The notes beneath the pieces were generated by a model. It did not search any database. It was not told where the DNA came from and worked only from the letters and a program-made list of their open reading frames with translations. Below, piece by piece: positions 9,531 through 19,106 of a DNA stretch of 64,000 nucleotides. The position numbers and the translations under genes are program-made. The DNA lies in NCBI GenBank assembly GCA_003217735.2, contig CP031585.1:3769501-3833500 (forward strand), read 5' to 3'. The number at the start of each line of letters is the position of its first letter. Positions within the stretch are counted from its first letter, which is position 1. The DNA comes from Marinibacterium anthonyi. Its GTDB lineage: Bacteria; Pseudomonadota; Alphaproteobacteria; Rhodobacterales; Rhodobacteraceae.

Positions 9531-10451
9531 TCAGGCGACTTGCGGGATCTCGCGCGCGGCCAGGCCGGCACCGGGCAGGCGCATCATCTGGTCTTCGTCG
9601 CAGATCACCATGCGCACGGCGTCGGGCGTGGCGAACAGCTTGCGCAGCAGGGCGTTGGTGACGGAATGACCGGCCCGGTTGCCCGTGTACCGGCCCAGAA
9701 TCGGCCCGCCCGCCAGCGCCAGGTCGCCCAGGGCGTCCAGCATCTTGTGACGCACCGCCTCGTCCGCGTGGCGCAGGCCGCCGGGGGTCAGCACCTCTGC
9801 CCCGTTGACGACGACGGCGTTTTCCAGCGTGCCGCCCTTGATCAGGCCCGCGGCGCGCATCTGGTCGATGTCTTCCTTGCGGCAGAACGTCCGGCTGTCG
9901 CACAGTTCCCGCACGAAGGCGCCGTTGGCCATGTTCAGCCGGCGCGCCTGGGCGCCGATGGCGGGATCGGGGAAGTCGATGTGGAAATCGATCTCCATCC
10001 CGTCCAGCGGTTCCAGCCGTGCGGTGGCGGCACCGACGGTGACCTCGACCGGGGCCAGGATCTTCAGCGCGCGCACCGGCGCGACCTGTCCGCGCAGCCC
10101 GCGGTCCATGATGCCCTTGACGAACGGCAGCGCCGATCCGTCCATGATCGGCGCCTCGGGCCCGTCGATGTCGATCAACGCATTGTGAACGCCACAGCCG
10201 GCCAGCGCCGCCATGACATGTTCCACTGTCGACACCGAAACACCGGCGTGGTTGATCAGCCGCGTGCACAGCGGCGTCTGTTCGACAACGTCCCACAGCG
10301 CCGGAATCATGGTGTCGCCAAGGGTGATGTCGGTGCGGCGGAACCAGATCCCGTGCTCGGCCGAGGCCGGACGGATGACCAGCTTGGCCGGGCGGCCCGA
10401 ATGCAGGCCGACACCCTCGAACGTCACTGGTGCTTTCAGCGTCTGTTGCAT
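9531..10451 (-). CDS. lpxC: UDP-3-O-acyl-N-acetylglucosamine deacetylase LpxC
   Basis: LpxC catalyses the committed step of lipid A synthesis, removing the N-acetyl group from UDP-3-O-acyl-GlcNAc, using zinc. The 306-residue protein shows the zinc ligands in TVEHVMAAL and in RHKMLDALGDLAL (His and Asp), and the catalytic His in AGHSVTNALL. The start QQTLKAPVTFEGVGLHSG is typical. It sits downstream of ftsZ behind a clear terminator and its own ~300-base upstream region, so it is probably transcribed separately. Confidence 0.95.
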   Translation of the reverse strand: MQQTLKAPVTFEGVGLHSGRPAKLVIRPASAEHGIWFRRTDITLGDTMIPALWDVVEQTPLCTRLINHAGVSVSTVEHVMAALAGCGVHNALIDIDGPEAPIMDGSALPFVKGIMDRGLRGQVAPVRALKILAPVEVTVGAATARLEPLDGMEIDFHIDFPDPAIGAQARRLNMANGAFVRELCDSRTFCRKEDIDQMRAAGLIKGGTLENAVVVNGAEVLTPGGLRHADEAVRHKMLDALGDLALAGGPILGRYTGNRAGHSVTNALLRKLFATPDAVRMVICDEDQMMRLPGAGLAAREIPQVA

Positions 10452-10705
10452 GTTACCCCTTTCGGACCCACCCCGGGCCCATTTGCGTGCGTCTCAGGCT
10501 GCGTCTCGGCTCCAGGCGGTGTCCGGTTTGAAACTTCCGGATCCGGGAGCGGGTTCCTTCGCTGCACGGCAGAAATCGTTAATCCTGAAGTAGTAAAGGG
10601 GCCGCCGCACCTCAATTCAAACATTGCAACCGATTGAAACATGCGCGGCAACAAAGGGCGCTACCCCGCCTATGCGCCGTTAAATAACTGTTTTTAAAAT
10701 AAAAA
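10452..10705 (-). promoter_or_regulatory. lpxC upstream region
   Basis: About 250 bases without a gene between the ftsZ terminator and the lpxC start. It is less GC-rich than the genes around it and must hold the lpxC promoter, but no convincing -35/-10 pair or operator was identified. Confidence 0.35.
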
Positions 10706-10726
10706 GAGGCCGCGCAAGGCGGCCTC
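10690..10726 (-). terminator. Intrinsic terminator of ftsZ
   Basis: A perfect 8-bp stem (GAGGCCGC / GCGGCCTC at 10706-10726, 5-base loop) which, read on the minus strand, is followed by TTTTTATTTTAAAAA. It lies 25 bases after the ftsZ stop codon and is the clearest Rho-independent terminator in the dcw cluster. Confidence 0.85.
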
Positions 10727-10750
10727 CGAGTGCTTGGGTTGTGATCCCGG

Positions 10751-12445
10751 TCAGTTGGCCTGACGGCGAAGGAAGGCCGGGATTTCTATCCGATCCTGAT
10801 CCGGATCGTTTTGCGGTTTCGACTGGACGCCCGCGCTTGGCTGGTGAACCGGGGGCTGGGCGCGGACCGCGGCGGCCCCACCGCGATGGTCCGGCGTGTC
10901 GCCGGCATGGCCGGTCATCCGGTTGATCAGCGAGTTGATGCCAAAGCGCGACCGTTCGTGTTCGGCCGGGGCGGCGGCGGCGCGCGGCGCCGGTTTGGCG
11001 GCCGGCACGTCCTGGGCGCGGGCCGCGGCTGCGCGCAGGCGGTCCATCATTTCCGGTGTCGGCTGGCCGGCCTTGGGCGCCTTGGGGGCGACGAAGGTAT
11101 CCGGATCGGCCTCCAGCGTGTCGCGCTGCGGCTGGAAGGCGGCAACCTTGGGCTGGTAGGCCGGCGGCGGCAGGCCGTCGTCCGACATCGATGCGGGCTC
11201 GTCTTCGTAATAGCCTTCGGCACGATCCAGCGCCGCCGCGGCATTCGCGTCCAGCCCGTCGAACAGGCCCGGTTCTTCCGCGGCTTCGGCATAATCGTTT
11301 TCGTCGTAGCCGCGGGCGGCCATCACCGGCTCGGGGCGCGGTTCGGGCTTGGGCGCGGAAGCCGGCACCGCGGTCGGCCCGGACCCAGGCATGGGCTTTT
11401 GCGCCTCTTCGACCGAAGTGGTGGCTTTCAGCGGGCGCGACATCGGGCGACGCGGAACCGGCACTTCGGAATGCACTTCGGATGCGTCGATGCCGGTGGC
11501 GACAACGCTGACGCGCATCACGCCGTTCATGTCCGGATCCAGGGTCGAACCCACGATGATGTTGGCGTCCGGGTCCACTTCCTCGCGGATGCGGTTGGCC
11601 GCTTCGTCCAGTTCGAACAGCGTCAGGTCGTGGCTGCCGGTGATGTTGATCAGCACGCCCTTGGCGCCGCGCAGGGAAATTTCGTCCAGCAGCGGGTTGG
11701 CGATGGCCTTCTCGGCGGCCTGGATCGCGCGGTCTTCGCCCTCGGCCTCGCCGGTGCCCATCATCGCCTTGCCCATTTCGTCCATCACGGCGCGGACGTC
11801 GGCAAAGTCGAGGTTGATCAGGCCGGGCCGCACCATCAGGTCGGTCACACCCTTGACGCCCTGGTACAGCACGTCGTCGGCCATCGAAAACGCCTCGGTA
11901 AAGGTCGTCTTTTCGTTGGCCAGGCGGAACAGGTTCTGGTTGGGGATGATGATCAGCGTGTCGACCATCTTCTGCAGCATTTCCACGCCTTCCTCGGCCT
12001 GGCGCATGCGCTTGGCGCCTTCGAACTGGAAGGGTTTGGTCACCACGCCGACGGTCAGCACGCCAAGTTCACGCGCCGCCTGGGCGATGATCGGCGCCGC
12101 ACCGGTGCCGGTGCCGCCGCCCATGCCGGCGGTGATAAAGCACATGTGCGCCCCCGCCAGGTGATCGACGATCTGTTCGATGCTCTCTTCGGCGGCGGCG
12201 GCGCCAACGGACGCGCGGGCCCCTGCCCCCAGTCCTTCGGTCACCTTCACGCCAAGCTGCACCCGGGCCGGGGCCGAACTTTGCTGAAGCGCCTGGGCAT
12301 CGGTGTTGGCCACGACGAAGTCGACCCCGTCGAGCTCTTTCTCGATCATGTTGTTGACCGCGTTGCCGCCAGCCCCTCCGACACCGAAGACAGTGATCCT
12401 CGGCTTGAGTTCTTCCTGGCCCGGCATCGAAAGGTTCAGTGTCAT
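10751..12445 (-). CDS. ftsZ: Cell division GTPase FtsZ
   Basis: FtsZ polymerises at mid-cell as the scaffold of the division ring. The 564-residue protein has the tubulin/FtsZ GTPase domain ([14 protein letters not shown], the signature [10 protein letters not shown] at residues ~109-118, the T7 loop [11 protein letters not shown]), then a long alanine/proline-rich linker of over 200 residues, ending in the partner-binding tail [10 protein letters not shown]. The linker is long, as in other Rhodobacterales. ATG 12445 is preferred over an in-frame ATG at 12475 because MTLNLSMP matches the family start. The chosen ATG overlaps the stop of a 26-codon upstream frame by four bases. Confidence 0.95.
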   Translation of the reverse strand: MTLNLSMPGQEELKPRITVFGVGGAGGNAVNNMIEKELDGVDFVVANTDAQALQQSSAPARVQLGVKVTEGLGAGARASVGAAAAEESIEQIVDHLAGAHMCFITAGMGGGTGTGAAPIIAQAARELGVLTVGVVTKPFQFEGAKRMRQAEEGVEMLQKMVDTLIIIPNQNLFRLANEKTTFTEAFSMADDVLYQGVKGVTDLMVRPGLINLDFADVRAVMDEMGKAMMGTGEAEGEDRAIQAAEKAIANPLLDEISLRGAKGVLINITGSHDLTLFELDEAANRIREEVDPDANIIVGSTLDPDMNGVMRVSVVATGIDASEVHSEVPVPRRPMSRPLKATTSVEEAQKPMPGSGPTAVPASAPKPEPRPEPVMAARGYDENDYAEAAEEPGLFDGLDANAAAALDRAEGYYEDEPASMSDDGLPPPAYQPKVAAFQPQRDTLEADPDTFVAPKAPKAGQPTPEMMDRLRAAAARAQDVPAAKPAPRAAAAPAEHERSRFGINSLINRMTGHAGDTPDHRGGAAAVRAQPPVHQPSAGVQSKPQNDPDQDRIEIPAFLRRQAN

Positions 12446-12522
12446 GTATCTGTCCGCCTGTCTGCTGCCACCCATTCGGGCGTCTTTTTTACCTGTCCGA
12501 TCATATCGTAGCGCCAGTTCAT
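12442..12522 (-). CDS. Putative 26-residue upstream ORF overlapping the ftsZ start
   Basis: An ATG at 12522 opens a frame of 26 codons ([17 protein letters not shown] and so on, ending RRTDT) whose TGA overlaps the ftsZ ATG in an ATGA junction. The overlap is the usual geometry of translational coupling. A GGGTGA about 9 bases before the ATG could act as a weak ribosome binding site. No homologue is recognised, so this may be a leader peptide that sets FtsZ translation or may be chance. Confidence 0.35.
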   Translation of the reverse strand: MNWRYDMIGQVKKTPEWVAADRRTDT

Positions 12523-12816
12523 GAGATCGTCACCCAAAAAACACGCTGATACCACGAAATAACGGGCAAAATCGCCCGCTTGTCGCTGTATTTCGCCGAT
12601 GCACCCAGATCTTGGGTGTCAGGCGACATAGGGCACAAACACGCCCATCGCCCGCGTTGCTTGCGCAGCGCAGATCGGGGCTTGGAATGTCGGTGGGTCC
12701 TGCTCGACCCGTGTGCCGGCGCATCTCTGGCGGATGCGTCCGACTCTCTTGCTAGCATGTCGTCCGGGCACCGTCACGGGCCGTTTTCACGGCCCGCCGA
12801 TTTCCGCCCGAAGGTC
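12523..12816 (-). promoter_or_regulatory. ftsA-ftsZ intergenic region with three hairpins
   Basis: The gap between ftsA and ftsZ is 371 bases, unusually large for this cluster. Three short inverted repeats are visible: CGGGC/GCCCG (12563-12578), CACCCA/TGGGTG (12602-12618) and GGGCCGT/ACGGCCC (12778-12795), the last just after the ftsA stop. None has a T tract on the minus strand. The region probably holds an ftsZ promoter and leader, but no clear -35/-10 pair was identified. Confidence 0.45.
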
Positions 12817-14151
12817 TTACCAGTTTTCCTTGAACCACCGCACGGCGCGTTTCAGCGACCGGGTCGGGTAACGGTCCGACGGGATCTCGAAGTCCCACCA
12901 TTCGTCCTGCGGATGCGCCGCGAACAGCGACAGGCCCACCACGCCGGCAAAGCCCGGACCCGTGGCCGCCTGCGGCAACCCGTGGACGCGCAGCGGACGG
13001 CCCAGGCGCACCTGCTGGCCCAGGATCCGGCTGGCCAAACCGTCAAGGCCGGGGATCTGGCTGGCGCCGCCGGTCAGCACGATCTGCTGGGACGGCAGGT
13101 AATCGAAGCCCGCCGCATCCAGCCGCGTGCGCACCTCCTCGAGGATCTCCTCGACGCGGGGGCGCATGATGCCGATCAGCTCGGCGCGGGAAACGGTGCG
13201 CCGGTCATGTTCCCAGTCGCCGGTATCGCCGCCGATCTCGATCAGTTCGCGGTCGTCCATGCCGGTGGCGTGCACGCCGCCATGCATCGTCTTGATCCAT
13301 TCCGCCTTTGCCATCGGCACGCCCAGGCCCATGGAAATGTCGCCGGTGACGTGATCGCCGCCCATCCGCACGGTGTCGGCAAAGATCATGTGCTTCTTCA
13401 TGAAGATCGACACGCCCGTGGCGCCGCCCCCCATGTCGATGCAGGCCGCGCCCAGTTCCTGTTCGTCCTCGACCAGCGCCGAAACGCCCGACATGTACGA
13501 CGACGACGCGATCCCGGCCAGTTCCAGGTCACAGCGCTTGATGCAATGGGCCAGGTTCTGCACGGCGGTGGCGTCAACCGTCAGCATGTGCATGTCGACG
13601 GCCAGTTCCTGTCCCAGCTGGCCGCGCGGATCCGACAGGCCGGACCGGTGGTCCAGCGCAAAGTTCACCGGCTGGGCATGCAGCACCTCGCGGCCGGGGC
13701 CGTAATCGGGCACCTCGCAGGCCGCCAGCACGCGCGCGATCTCGTTCTCGGTGACGACCTGGCCTTCCAGTTCGACCCGCGCGTCCAGCCCGTAGCTGCG
13801 CGGCCCCGCGCCCGAGAAACAGGCGATCACGTGGTCCACCCGGATCTCGGCCATCTTCTGCGCGGCTTGCAGCGCGGTGCGAATGGCGCGCTCGGTCTCC
13901 TGCATGGCGGTGATCTCGCCGAACTGGACGCCGCGCGACCGTGTCGTCGCCGCCCCCACCACGCGGAACCCGGTCTGCCCGGCCAGAGAGCCGATGGAAT
14001 TGTCCTCGCTCAGCCGGCCCGTGCCGTCGAAGCGCAACACGAGGCAGGCGATCTTGGACGATCCCACGTCCAGAATGGCCACCACGCCCCGCTGCATCGC
14101 CATACGCCGCATGTGCCGCATGGCCCGCTGTGACTGATAGAGGTCCGTCAT
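12817..14151 (-). CDS. ftsA: Cell division protein FtsA
   Basis: FtsA is an actin-like ATPase that tethers FtsZ to the membrane and recruits later division proteins. The 444-residue protein shows the phosphate-binding motif ILDVGSSKIACLVLR, GGGATGVSIF and LTGGASQIPGLDGLA, plus the inserted SHS2 (1C) domain. It ends in an amphipathic segment, LKRAVRWFKENW, which is the membrane-targeting helix. It lies 17 bases downstream of ftsQ. Confidence 0.95.
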   Translation of the reverse strand: MTDLYQSQRAMRHMRRMAMQRGVVAILDVGSSKIACLVLRFDGTGRLSEDNSIGSLAGQTGFRVVGAATTRSRGVQFGEITAMQETERAIRTALQAAQKMAEIRVDHVIACFSGAGPRSYGLDARVELEGQVVTENEIARVLAACEVPDYGPGREVLHAQPVNFALDHRSGLSDPRGQLGQELAVDMHMLTVDATAVQNLAHCIKRCDLELAGIASSSYMSGVSALVEDEQELGAACIDMGGGATGVSIFMKKHMIFADTVRMGGDHVTGDISMGLGVPMAKAEWIKTMHGGVHATGMDDRELIEIGGDTGDWEHDRRTVSRAELIGIMRPRVEEILEEVRTRLDAAGFDYLPSQQIVLTGGASQIPGLDGLASRILGQQVRLGRPLRVHGLPQAATGPGFAGVVGLSLFAAHPQDEWWDFEIPSDRYPTRSLKRAVRWFKENW

Positions 14152-14168
14152 CTTCTACCCGCTGCCCC

Positions 14169-15035
14169 TTAATTTTTGTCCAGGTGCCGTATTTGCCACC
14201 AGTCTTGTTGTGCATTCTCGCTCATGCGCAGCGTCGGCCGCGCCGCGATCCGCATGTCCACGACCACCACGTCCCGCGCCAGCAGGTCCTGCGCCTCGCT
14301 CAGCGCGATCACCCGCTCCAGCGCCTGCACCGGGTTCTCGGTGGGCAGCATGATCCTTTGATTGCGGTCCAGCAGAACGTCCCAGCGCCGTTCGCCCATC
14401 CGCACGATGCCGCGCACCCGGTCGGCCAGCTTGTCGGCCGCCATCAGGATCTGGATCGCCTCGCCGACATGGTCCTCGGCCCCCTCGCCCGCGATCAGCG
14501 GCAGGTCGGGCCGGTCGGCGCGGGCGGCCAGGGTTTCCACATAGACGCCCTCCGCATCCAGCAGGTCCAGCCCCTCGCGGTTGCGCCACACCACCACGGG
14601 CACCCGTTCCGTCACGTCCACCTGCAGGATCCCGCCGGGGCGGATCCGCACGGTGGCCGACCTGACCGGGTCCAGCGCCTCGATCTCGTCGCGGATTTCG
14701 GTCAGGTCCAGGTCGAAGGACGAGACCGGGAATTCGATCGGCACCATGTCGCGGATATCGTCCGCCAGGTTGTCGCCGGCCCCGTCGATGGCCATCAGGT
14801 TCACCATGAACTCGGGCCGTTCCTCGATCGCGCTGCGGGTCTGGGTGTACAGCGCCACGATGTCGGCGCGCCGGGTCGGGCTGGCCAGGAACACCCCGGC
14901 GGTGCCCAGCACCACCAGCGTCGGGATCCCCGCCTTCAGCAGGAACCGGATGCCCGGCGTCAGCAGCCAGCGCTGCACCCGGAACTGGAACCGTGTCGGT
15001 GCCGGATCGTGGGACGCGGGCCTTACCGATTGCAC
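14169..15035 (-). CDS. ftsQ: Cell division protein FtsQ
   Basis: FtsQ is a bitopic inner-membrane protein linking early and late divisome parts. The 288 residues comprise a short cytoplasmic tail, one membrane helix at about residues 35-55 (AGIPTLVVLGTAGVFL), and a periplasmic POTRA domain (VSSFDLDLTEIRDEIEALDP) plus FtsQ domain (VTERVPVVVWRNREG, LLDAEGVYVETL). Its start overlaps the end of ddl by 13 bases, implying translational coupling. Confidence 0.92.
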   Translation of the reverse strand: MQSVRPASHDPAPTRFQFRVQRWLLTPGIRFLLKAGIPTLVVLGTAGVFLASPTRRADIVALYTQTRSAIEERPEFMVNLMAIDGAGDNLADDIRDMVPIEFPVSSFDLDLTEIRDEIEALDPVRSATVRIRPGGILQVDVTERVPVVVWRNREGLDLLDAEGVYVETLAARADRPDLPLIAGEGAEDHVGEAIQILMAADKLADRVRGIVRMGERRWDVLLDRNQRIMLPTENPVQALERVIALSEAQDLLARDVVVVDMRIAARPTLRMSENAQQDWWQIRHLDKN

Positions 15036-15937
15036 GACGCGTCCTCCACCAGCCAGCGGCAGAAGGCGCCGAAATCATAGCCCGCATAGGCCGCCTGTTC
15101 CGGCGCCAGCGACGTCGGCGTCATGCCCGGCTGAGTATTGGTCTCAAGCAGGTACAGCCCCTGCAGCCCAAGGCTTTCGTTCCAGCGGAAATCGGTCCGC
15201 GACAGGCCCCGGCACCCCAGCGCATCATGGGCGCGCAGGGCGTAGTCCATGCACATGTCGAAGATTGGCCTGGGCAGGTCGGCCGGGATCTGGTGGGTCG
15301 ATCCGCCGGGCTTGTATTTCGCGTCGTAATCGTACCAGCCGGTGGTGATGATGTCGGTCACCGTCAGCGCCCGGTCGCCCATCACCGTCACGGTCAGCTC
15401 GCGTCCCGGCACGTAGGTTTCCACCATCACCTGCTCGGGCATCTCGGCCGATAGCTGCGGCGGGGTGTTGGCCATGTCATGCACCAGGTAGACGCCGACG
15501 GACGACCCTTCGTTGTTGGGCTTCACCACGTAGGGCGGCACCATCATGTGGCCCGACATGACCTGGGCCTTGTCGCAGATCAGGCTTTCGACAACCGGCA
15601 GACCGGCCGACAGGTACACGGTCTTGGACCGCTGCTTGTCCATGGCCAGGGCCGAAGCCAGCACGCCGGAATGGGTATAGGGAATGCGCAGCCATTCAAG
15701 GATGCCCTGCACGCAGCCGTCTTCGCCCCAGCGGCCATGCAATGCGTTGAACACCACGTCGGGCCCGATCGCCTTCAGCCGTTCGGCCAGGTCGGGACCC
15801 GCGTCCAGCTCGGTCACGTCATAGCCTTCGCTGCGCAACGCCGCGGCACATTCGGTGCCCGACGACAACGAAACCTCACGCTCCGCTGACGGACCGCCCA
15901 TAAGCACAACGACTGAATTGGCTGCCCTGCCCGACAT
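15023..15937 (-). CDS. ddl: D-alanine--D-alanine ligase
   Basis: An ATP-grasp ligase joining two D-alanines for the peptidoglycan stem peptide. The 304-residue protein begins MSGRAANSVVVLMGGPSAER, with HGRWGEDGCVQG and NNEGSSVGVYLV as substrate and ATP loops and ETNTQPGMTPTS at the metal/substrate end. ATG 15937 is chosen because the 48 extra upstream codons do not resemble the family and AGGTG precedes this ATG. It lies between murB and ftsQ in the usual dcw order. Confidence 0.95.
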   Translation of the reverse strand: MSGRAANSVVVLMGGPSAEREVSLSSGTECAAALRSEGYDVTELDAGPDLAERLKAIGPDVVFNALHGRWGEDGCVQGILEWLRIPYTHSGVLASALAMDKQRSKTVYLSAGLPVVESLICDKAQVMSGHMMVPPYVVKPNNEGSSVGVYLVHDMANTPPQLSAEMPEQVMVETYVPGRELTVTVMGDRALTVTDIITTGWYDYDAKYKPGGSTHQIPADLPRPIFDMCMDYALRAHDALGCRGLSRTDFRWNESLGLQGLYLLETNTQPGMTPTSLAPEQAAYAGYDFGAFCRWLVEDASCNR

Positions 15938-16050
15938 GCCACACCTGCCACTCTGTCGGCGCGGGTCTGTTTTTAGGGTGACCCGTCGCTCTGCTGCCCG
16001 AATACGCGCCCCGGTTGTTTTTGCCTGCCCGGGTTCGCGTGGAGAATTTC

Positions 16051-16980
16051 CTACGGATCGCCGATCCGCATGATTTCCCATTCTAGCGTTATACCGCTTG
16101 TTTCGTAAACCTTTATTCGCACCTCTTCACCCAAACCCTCCAGATCCGCGGCACTTGCCGCATCGGCGTTGATCAGGAAGTTCGAATGCTTCTCGCTCAT
16201 CTGCGCGCCGCCCTTGCGGGCCCCGCGCATCCCGGCGTCGTCGATCAGTTTCCAGGCCTTCAGGTCGTGCACGTCGTCGGCCCGCCCGGTCGAAGAGAAC
16301 CCCGCCGGATTGCGAAAAGTTGATCCGGCGCTGCGCGCCTTCGTCGGCTGCGAGGCGTCGCGGCGCGCGATCTGGTCGTCCATTTTCGCGTCCAGCGCGT
16401 CGGGCTCGCCCGCCTGCCCCTCGAACACGGCCTCTACGAGGACCGCGCCCTCCGGCCAGGCGGTCTCGCGGTATCCGAACTTCAGGTCCTGCGCGGTCAG
16501 CGTGACGGTTTCGCCCGTCCGCAGCACCGCGCGGGCTTCGACGAAATGATCGGCGACATAGGACCCGTAGCAGCCCGCGTTCATGCGCACCGCGCCGCCG
16601 ATGGATCCCGGAATCGTGCGCAGAAAGGTCAGGTCCACCCCCGCCCCGGCCGCCTTTTTCGCCACATGCGCATCCAGCGCGGCGGCGCCGGCGGTCACGC
16701 GGTTGCCGTCGACCGCGATCGCGTTGAAGCCCCGCCCCAGCCGGATCACCACCGCCCGCAGCCCGCCATCGCGCACGATCAGGTTCGACCCCACGCCCAT
16801 GGGAAAGACCGGCACCGCCGGATCCAGCGCGCGCAGGAAATCCGCCAGGTCGTCGGCATCGGCGGGCTGGAACAGCCAGTCCGCCGGGCCGCCGACCCGC
16901 AGCCAGGTCAGATCGGACAGGGCGCGCTGCGGCGTCAACCGGCCGCGCGGGGTGGGAAGGTCGAAGGCAGGTTCATTCAT
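16051..16980 (-). CDS. murB: UDP-N-acetylenolpyruvoylglucosamine reductase MurB
   Basis: A FAD enzyme that reduces enolpyruvyl-UDP-GlcNAc to UDP-MurNAc. The 309-residue protein has the FAD motifs [13 protein letters not shown] and [18 protein letters not shown], the catalytic Ser in [10 protein letters not shown] and HSNFLINAD near the end, with the short type II C terminus. ATG 16980 ([11 protein letters not shown]) is preferred over an in-frame ATG at 17016; neither has a strong ribosome binding site. It follows two tiny DUF2484 genes. Confidence 0.93.
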   Translation of the reverse strand: MNEPAFDLPTPRGRLTPQRALSDLTWLRVGGPADWLFQPADADDLADFLRALDPAVPVFPMGVGSNLIVRDGGLRAVVIRLGRGFNAIAVDGNRVTAGAAALDAHVAKKAAGAGVDLTFLRTIPGSIGGAVRMNAGCYGSYVADHFVEARAVLRTGETVTLTAQDLKFGYRETAWPEGAVLVEAVFEGQAGEPDALDAKMDDQIARRDASQPTKARSAGSTFRNPAGFSSTGRADDVHDLKAWKLIDDAGMRGARKGGAQMSEKHSNFLINADAASAADLEGLGEEVRIKVYETSGITLEWEIMRIGDP

Positions 16981-17019
16981 GGCGCCGTTGCTATCCGGGC
17001 CCGTCCGTTCGGGCAAGCG

Positions 17020-17265
17020 CTACCCGCGCAGCTTGCCCCGCAGCCAGTGACCCAGCGTGATCACCGGCCAGCGCATCACCGACATGCCGGCCAGCAACCC
17101 GATCAGCCCCACGACCGGCCCGTTCTGCCAGGTCAGGTAGCCCAGCAACGGAATGCCGACGACGATCAGCACATAGGCCGCCGTCCAGTGCTGGTCGCGG
17201 CTGGGCAGCATCGCGGCGACATTCGCCCCGATGATCCACAGGCTGACCAGGATGATGGATGTCAT
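17020..17265 (-). CDS. DUF2484 family membrane protein, copy A
   Basis: An 81-residue protein with two or three predicted membrane helices (ILVSLWIIGANVAAMLPS, WTAAYVLIVVGIPLLGYL, VVGLIGLLAGMSVMRWPV). It matches the DUF2484 pattern known from Rhodobacterales dcw clusters. Its start overlaps the stop of the related upstream gene by four bases (ATGA), and murB follows after 39 bases, so it is probably co-expressed with murB. No function is known. Confidence 0.7.
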   Translation of the reverse strand: MTSIILVSLWIIGANVAAMLPSRDQHWTAAYVLIVVGIPLLGYLTWQNGPVVGLIGLLAGMSVMRWPVITLGHWLRGKLRG

Positions 17266-17519
17266 TCCAGCGATCCCTGTTCCACCGGCCCCCGGAACAG
17301 CGTCCAGAGCGACCGCAGCGGATTGCGATACAGCGACACGAAGGCCGCCAGCGCGGCGATTCCGGCGAGCGGGCCGAAATCATGGGCCAGCCCCCAGACC
17401 AGCAGCGGCGCGGTGACCAGCAGCAGGCTGCCGGGCCGGAACTGCCGTTCGACCGGCAGGAACGCCACGATGGTCGATGCAAAGACCCACAGAATGGCAA
17501 GCGTCAGCGAGAGTGTCAT
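17262..17519 (-). CDS. DUF2484 family membrane protein, copy B
   Basis: An 85-residue paralogue of the next gene, with the same layout: an N-terminal helix (LTLAILWVFASTIVAFLP), a short hydrophilic link, and a second hydrophobic stretch (GIAALAAFVSLYRNPLRSL). The shared start pattern (short hydrophobic helix ending in a LP motif followed by RDQH/ERQF) supports tandem duplication. It is separated from murC by 162 bases. Confidence 0.7.
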   Translation of the reverse strand: MTLSLTLAILWVFASTIVAFLPVERQFRPGSLLLVTAPLLVWGLAHDFGPLAGIAALAAFVSLYRNPLRSLWTLFRGPVEQGSLE

Positions 17520-17681
17520 GAACCGCCTCCGGTGATCGGGTGATGTGCTGCGGCCTGTCGGCGCGCGGCCCTTTGGGAACGAGGCGCCATATCGTCTTCG
17601 CGATGGACCGTCATCCGTTCAACGCCCGCAAACGCCCTAAGATCCGCATTCCGTGGGGTCGGGCACGAGGGTGTCATCGTG

Positions 17682-19106
17682 TCATCCTTTCAGACGGTCG
17701 GGCGGAGCGTCGGCCCGCAGACGGTCGGGCAGGTTGTTGGCCCAGGTGCTGATCGTGCCCGCGCCCAGGCAGACCACCATGTCGCCGGGCCGCGCCTGTT
17801 CGCGCACCAGGCGTTCCAGGTCGTTTTCGTTCAGGATGGCGCGGGCGTGGCGGTGGCCATGGCGGATCAGCCCCGCCACCAGGTCATCGCGCGACGCACC
17901 GGGAATGGGCGTTTCGCCGGCCGCGTAAACCTCGGCGATCGCCACCACGTCGGCCTCGTTGAAGCAGGCGCAGAAATCGTCGAACAGCGAATGCAGGCGC
18001 GTGTAGCGGTGAGGCTGGTGAACAGCGATGATGCGACCCTCCGTCGCCTGGCGGGCGGCCTTCAGGACGGCGGCGATTTCCACCGGGTGATGGCCGTAAT
18101 CGTCAATGATCGTTACGCCACCAACTTCTCCGACTTTCGTAAATCTCCGGTTAACGCCGCCAAAGGCGGCCAGCGCATCGCGGATTTCGTCCATCTTCAT
18201 GCCAAGGTGGCGCGCCACGGCCACCGCCGACAGCGCGTTCGACACGTTGTGATCGCCCGGCATCGGCAGGGTGCAGCCTTCGATCACCTTGTCCTCGGCC
18301 TGCAGCGCGATGTCGAAATGCGCCGTGCCCGCCTTGTAGGTCAGGTTGATCGCCCGCACGTCGGCCTGCGCGTTGAACCCGTAGGTGATCACCCGTCGGT
18401 CGGTGATCCGGCCCACCAGCTTCTGCACCTCTTCATGATCGGTGCAGCACACCGCCACCCCGTAGAAGGGAATGTTGGACACGAAATCGTAGAACCCGTC
18501 GCGCAGGCTGTCGAAATCGCCCCAGTGCTCCATGTGCTCGGGGTCGATGTTGGTCACGATGGCGATGGTCGCGGGCAGGCGGTTGAAGGTGCCGTCGCTC
18601 TCGTCGGCCTCCACCACCATCCATTCGCCCTGCCCCATGCGCGCGTTGGACCCGTAGGCGTGGATGATCCCGCCATTGACCACCGTCGGGTCGAAATCGC
18701 CCGCATCCAGCAGCGTCGCCACCATGGTCGTCGTCGTCGTCTTGCCGTGCGTGCCGGCGATGGCGACGTTGGACTTCAGCCGCATCAGTTCGGCCAGCAT
18801 CTCGGCCCGGCGCACCACCGGCAGGCCGCGCAGCCGCGCCTCGTCCAGCTCGGCGTTGCCCGTCTTGATCGCCGAGGAAATCACCACCACGGCGGCATTT
18901 TCCAGGTTCCCGGCGGTCTGCCCCTCGAAGATGGTGGCGCCCAGCGACGCCAGCCGGTCGGTGATCTTGGACGCCTTCAGGTCGGATCCCTGCACCGTGT
19001 AGCCCAGGTTCAGCAGAACCTCGGCGATGCCCGACATGCCGATGCCGCCGATGCCCACGAAATGAATGGGGCCCACGTCGGTGGGCAACTTGGTGGCGGG
19101 GGTCAT
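17682..19106 (-). CDS. murC: UDP-N-acetylmuramate--L-alanine ligase MurC
   Basis: The first Mur ligase, adding L-Ala to UDP-MurNAc at the expense of ATP. The 474-residue protein has the Rossmann motif [17 protein letters not shown]-loop GTHGKTTTT near residue 115, EADESDGTF, and [13 protein letters not shown] in the C-terminal domain. Its start overlaps the murG stop by four bases, so translation of the two is probably coupled. Confidence 0.96.
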   Translation of the reverse strand: MTPATKLPTDVGPIHFVGIGGIGMSGIAEVLLNLGYTVQGSDLKASKITDRLASLGATIFEGQTAGNLENAAVVVISSAIKTGNAELDEARLRGLPVVRRAEMLAELMRLKSNVAIAGTHGKTTTTTMVATLLDAGDFDPTVVNGGIIHAYGSNARMGQGEWMVVEADESDGTFNRLPATIAIVTNIDPEHMEHWGDFDSLRDGFYDFVSNIPFYGVAVCCTDHEEVQKLVGRITDRRVITYGFNAQADVRAINLTYKAGTAHFDIALQAEDKVIEGCTLPMPGDHNVSNALSAVAVARHLGMKMDEIRDALAAFGGVNRRFTKVGEVGGVTIIDDYGHHPVEIAAVLKAARQATEGRIIAVHQPHRYTRLHSLFDDFCACFNEADVVAIAEVYAAGETPIPGASRDDLVAGLIRHGHRHARAILNENDLERLVREQARPGDMVVCLGAGTISTWANNLPDRLRADAPPDRLKG

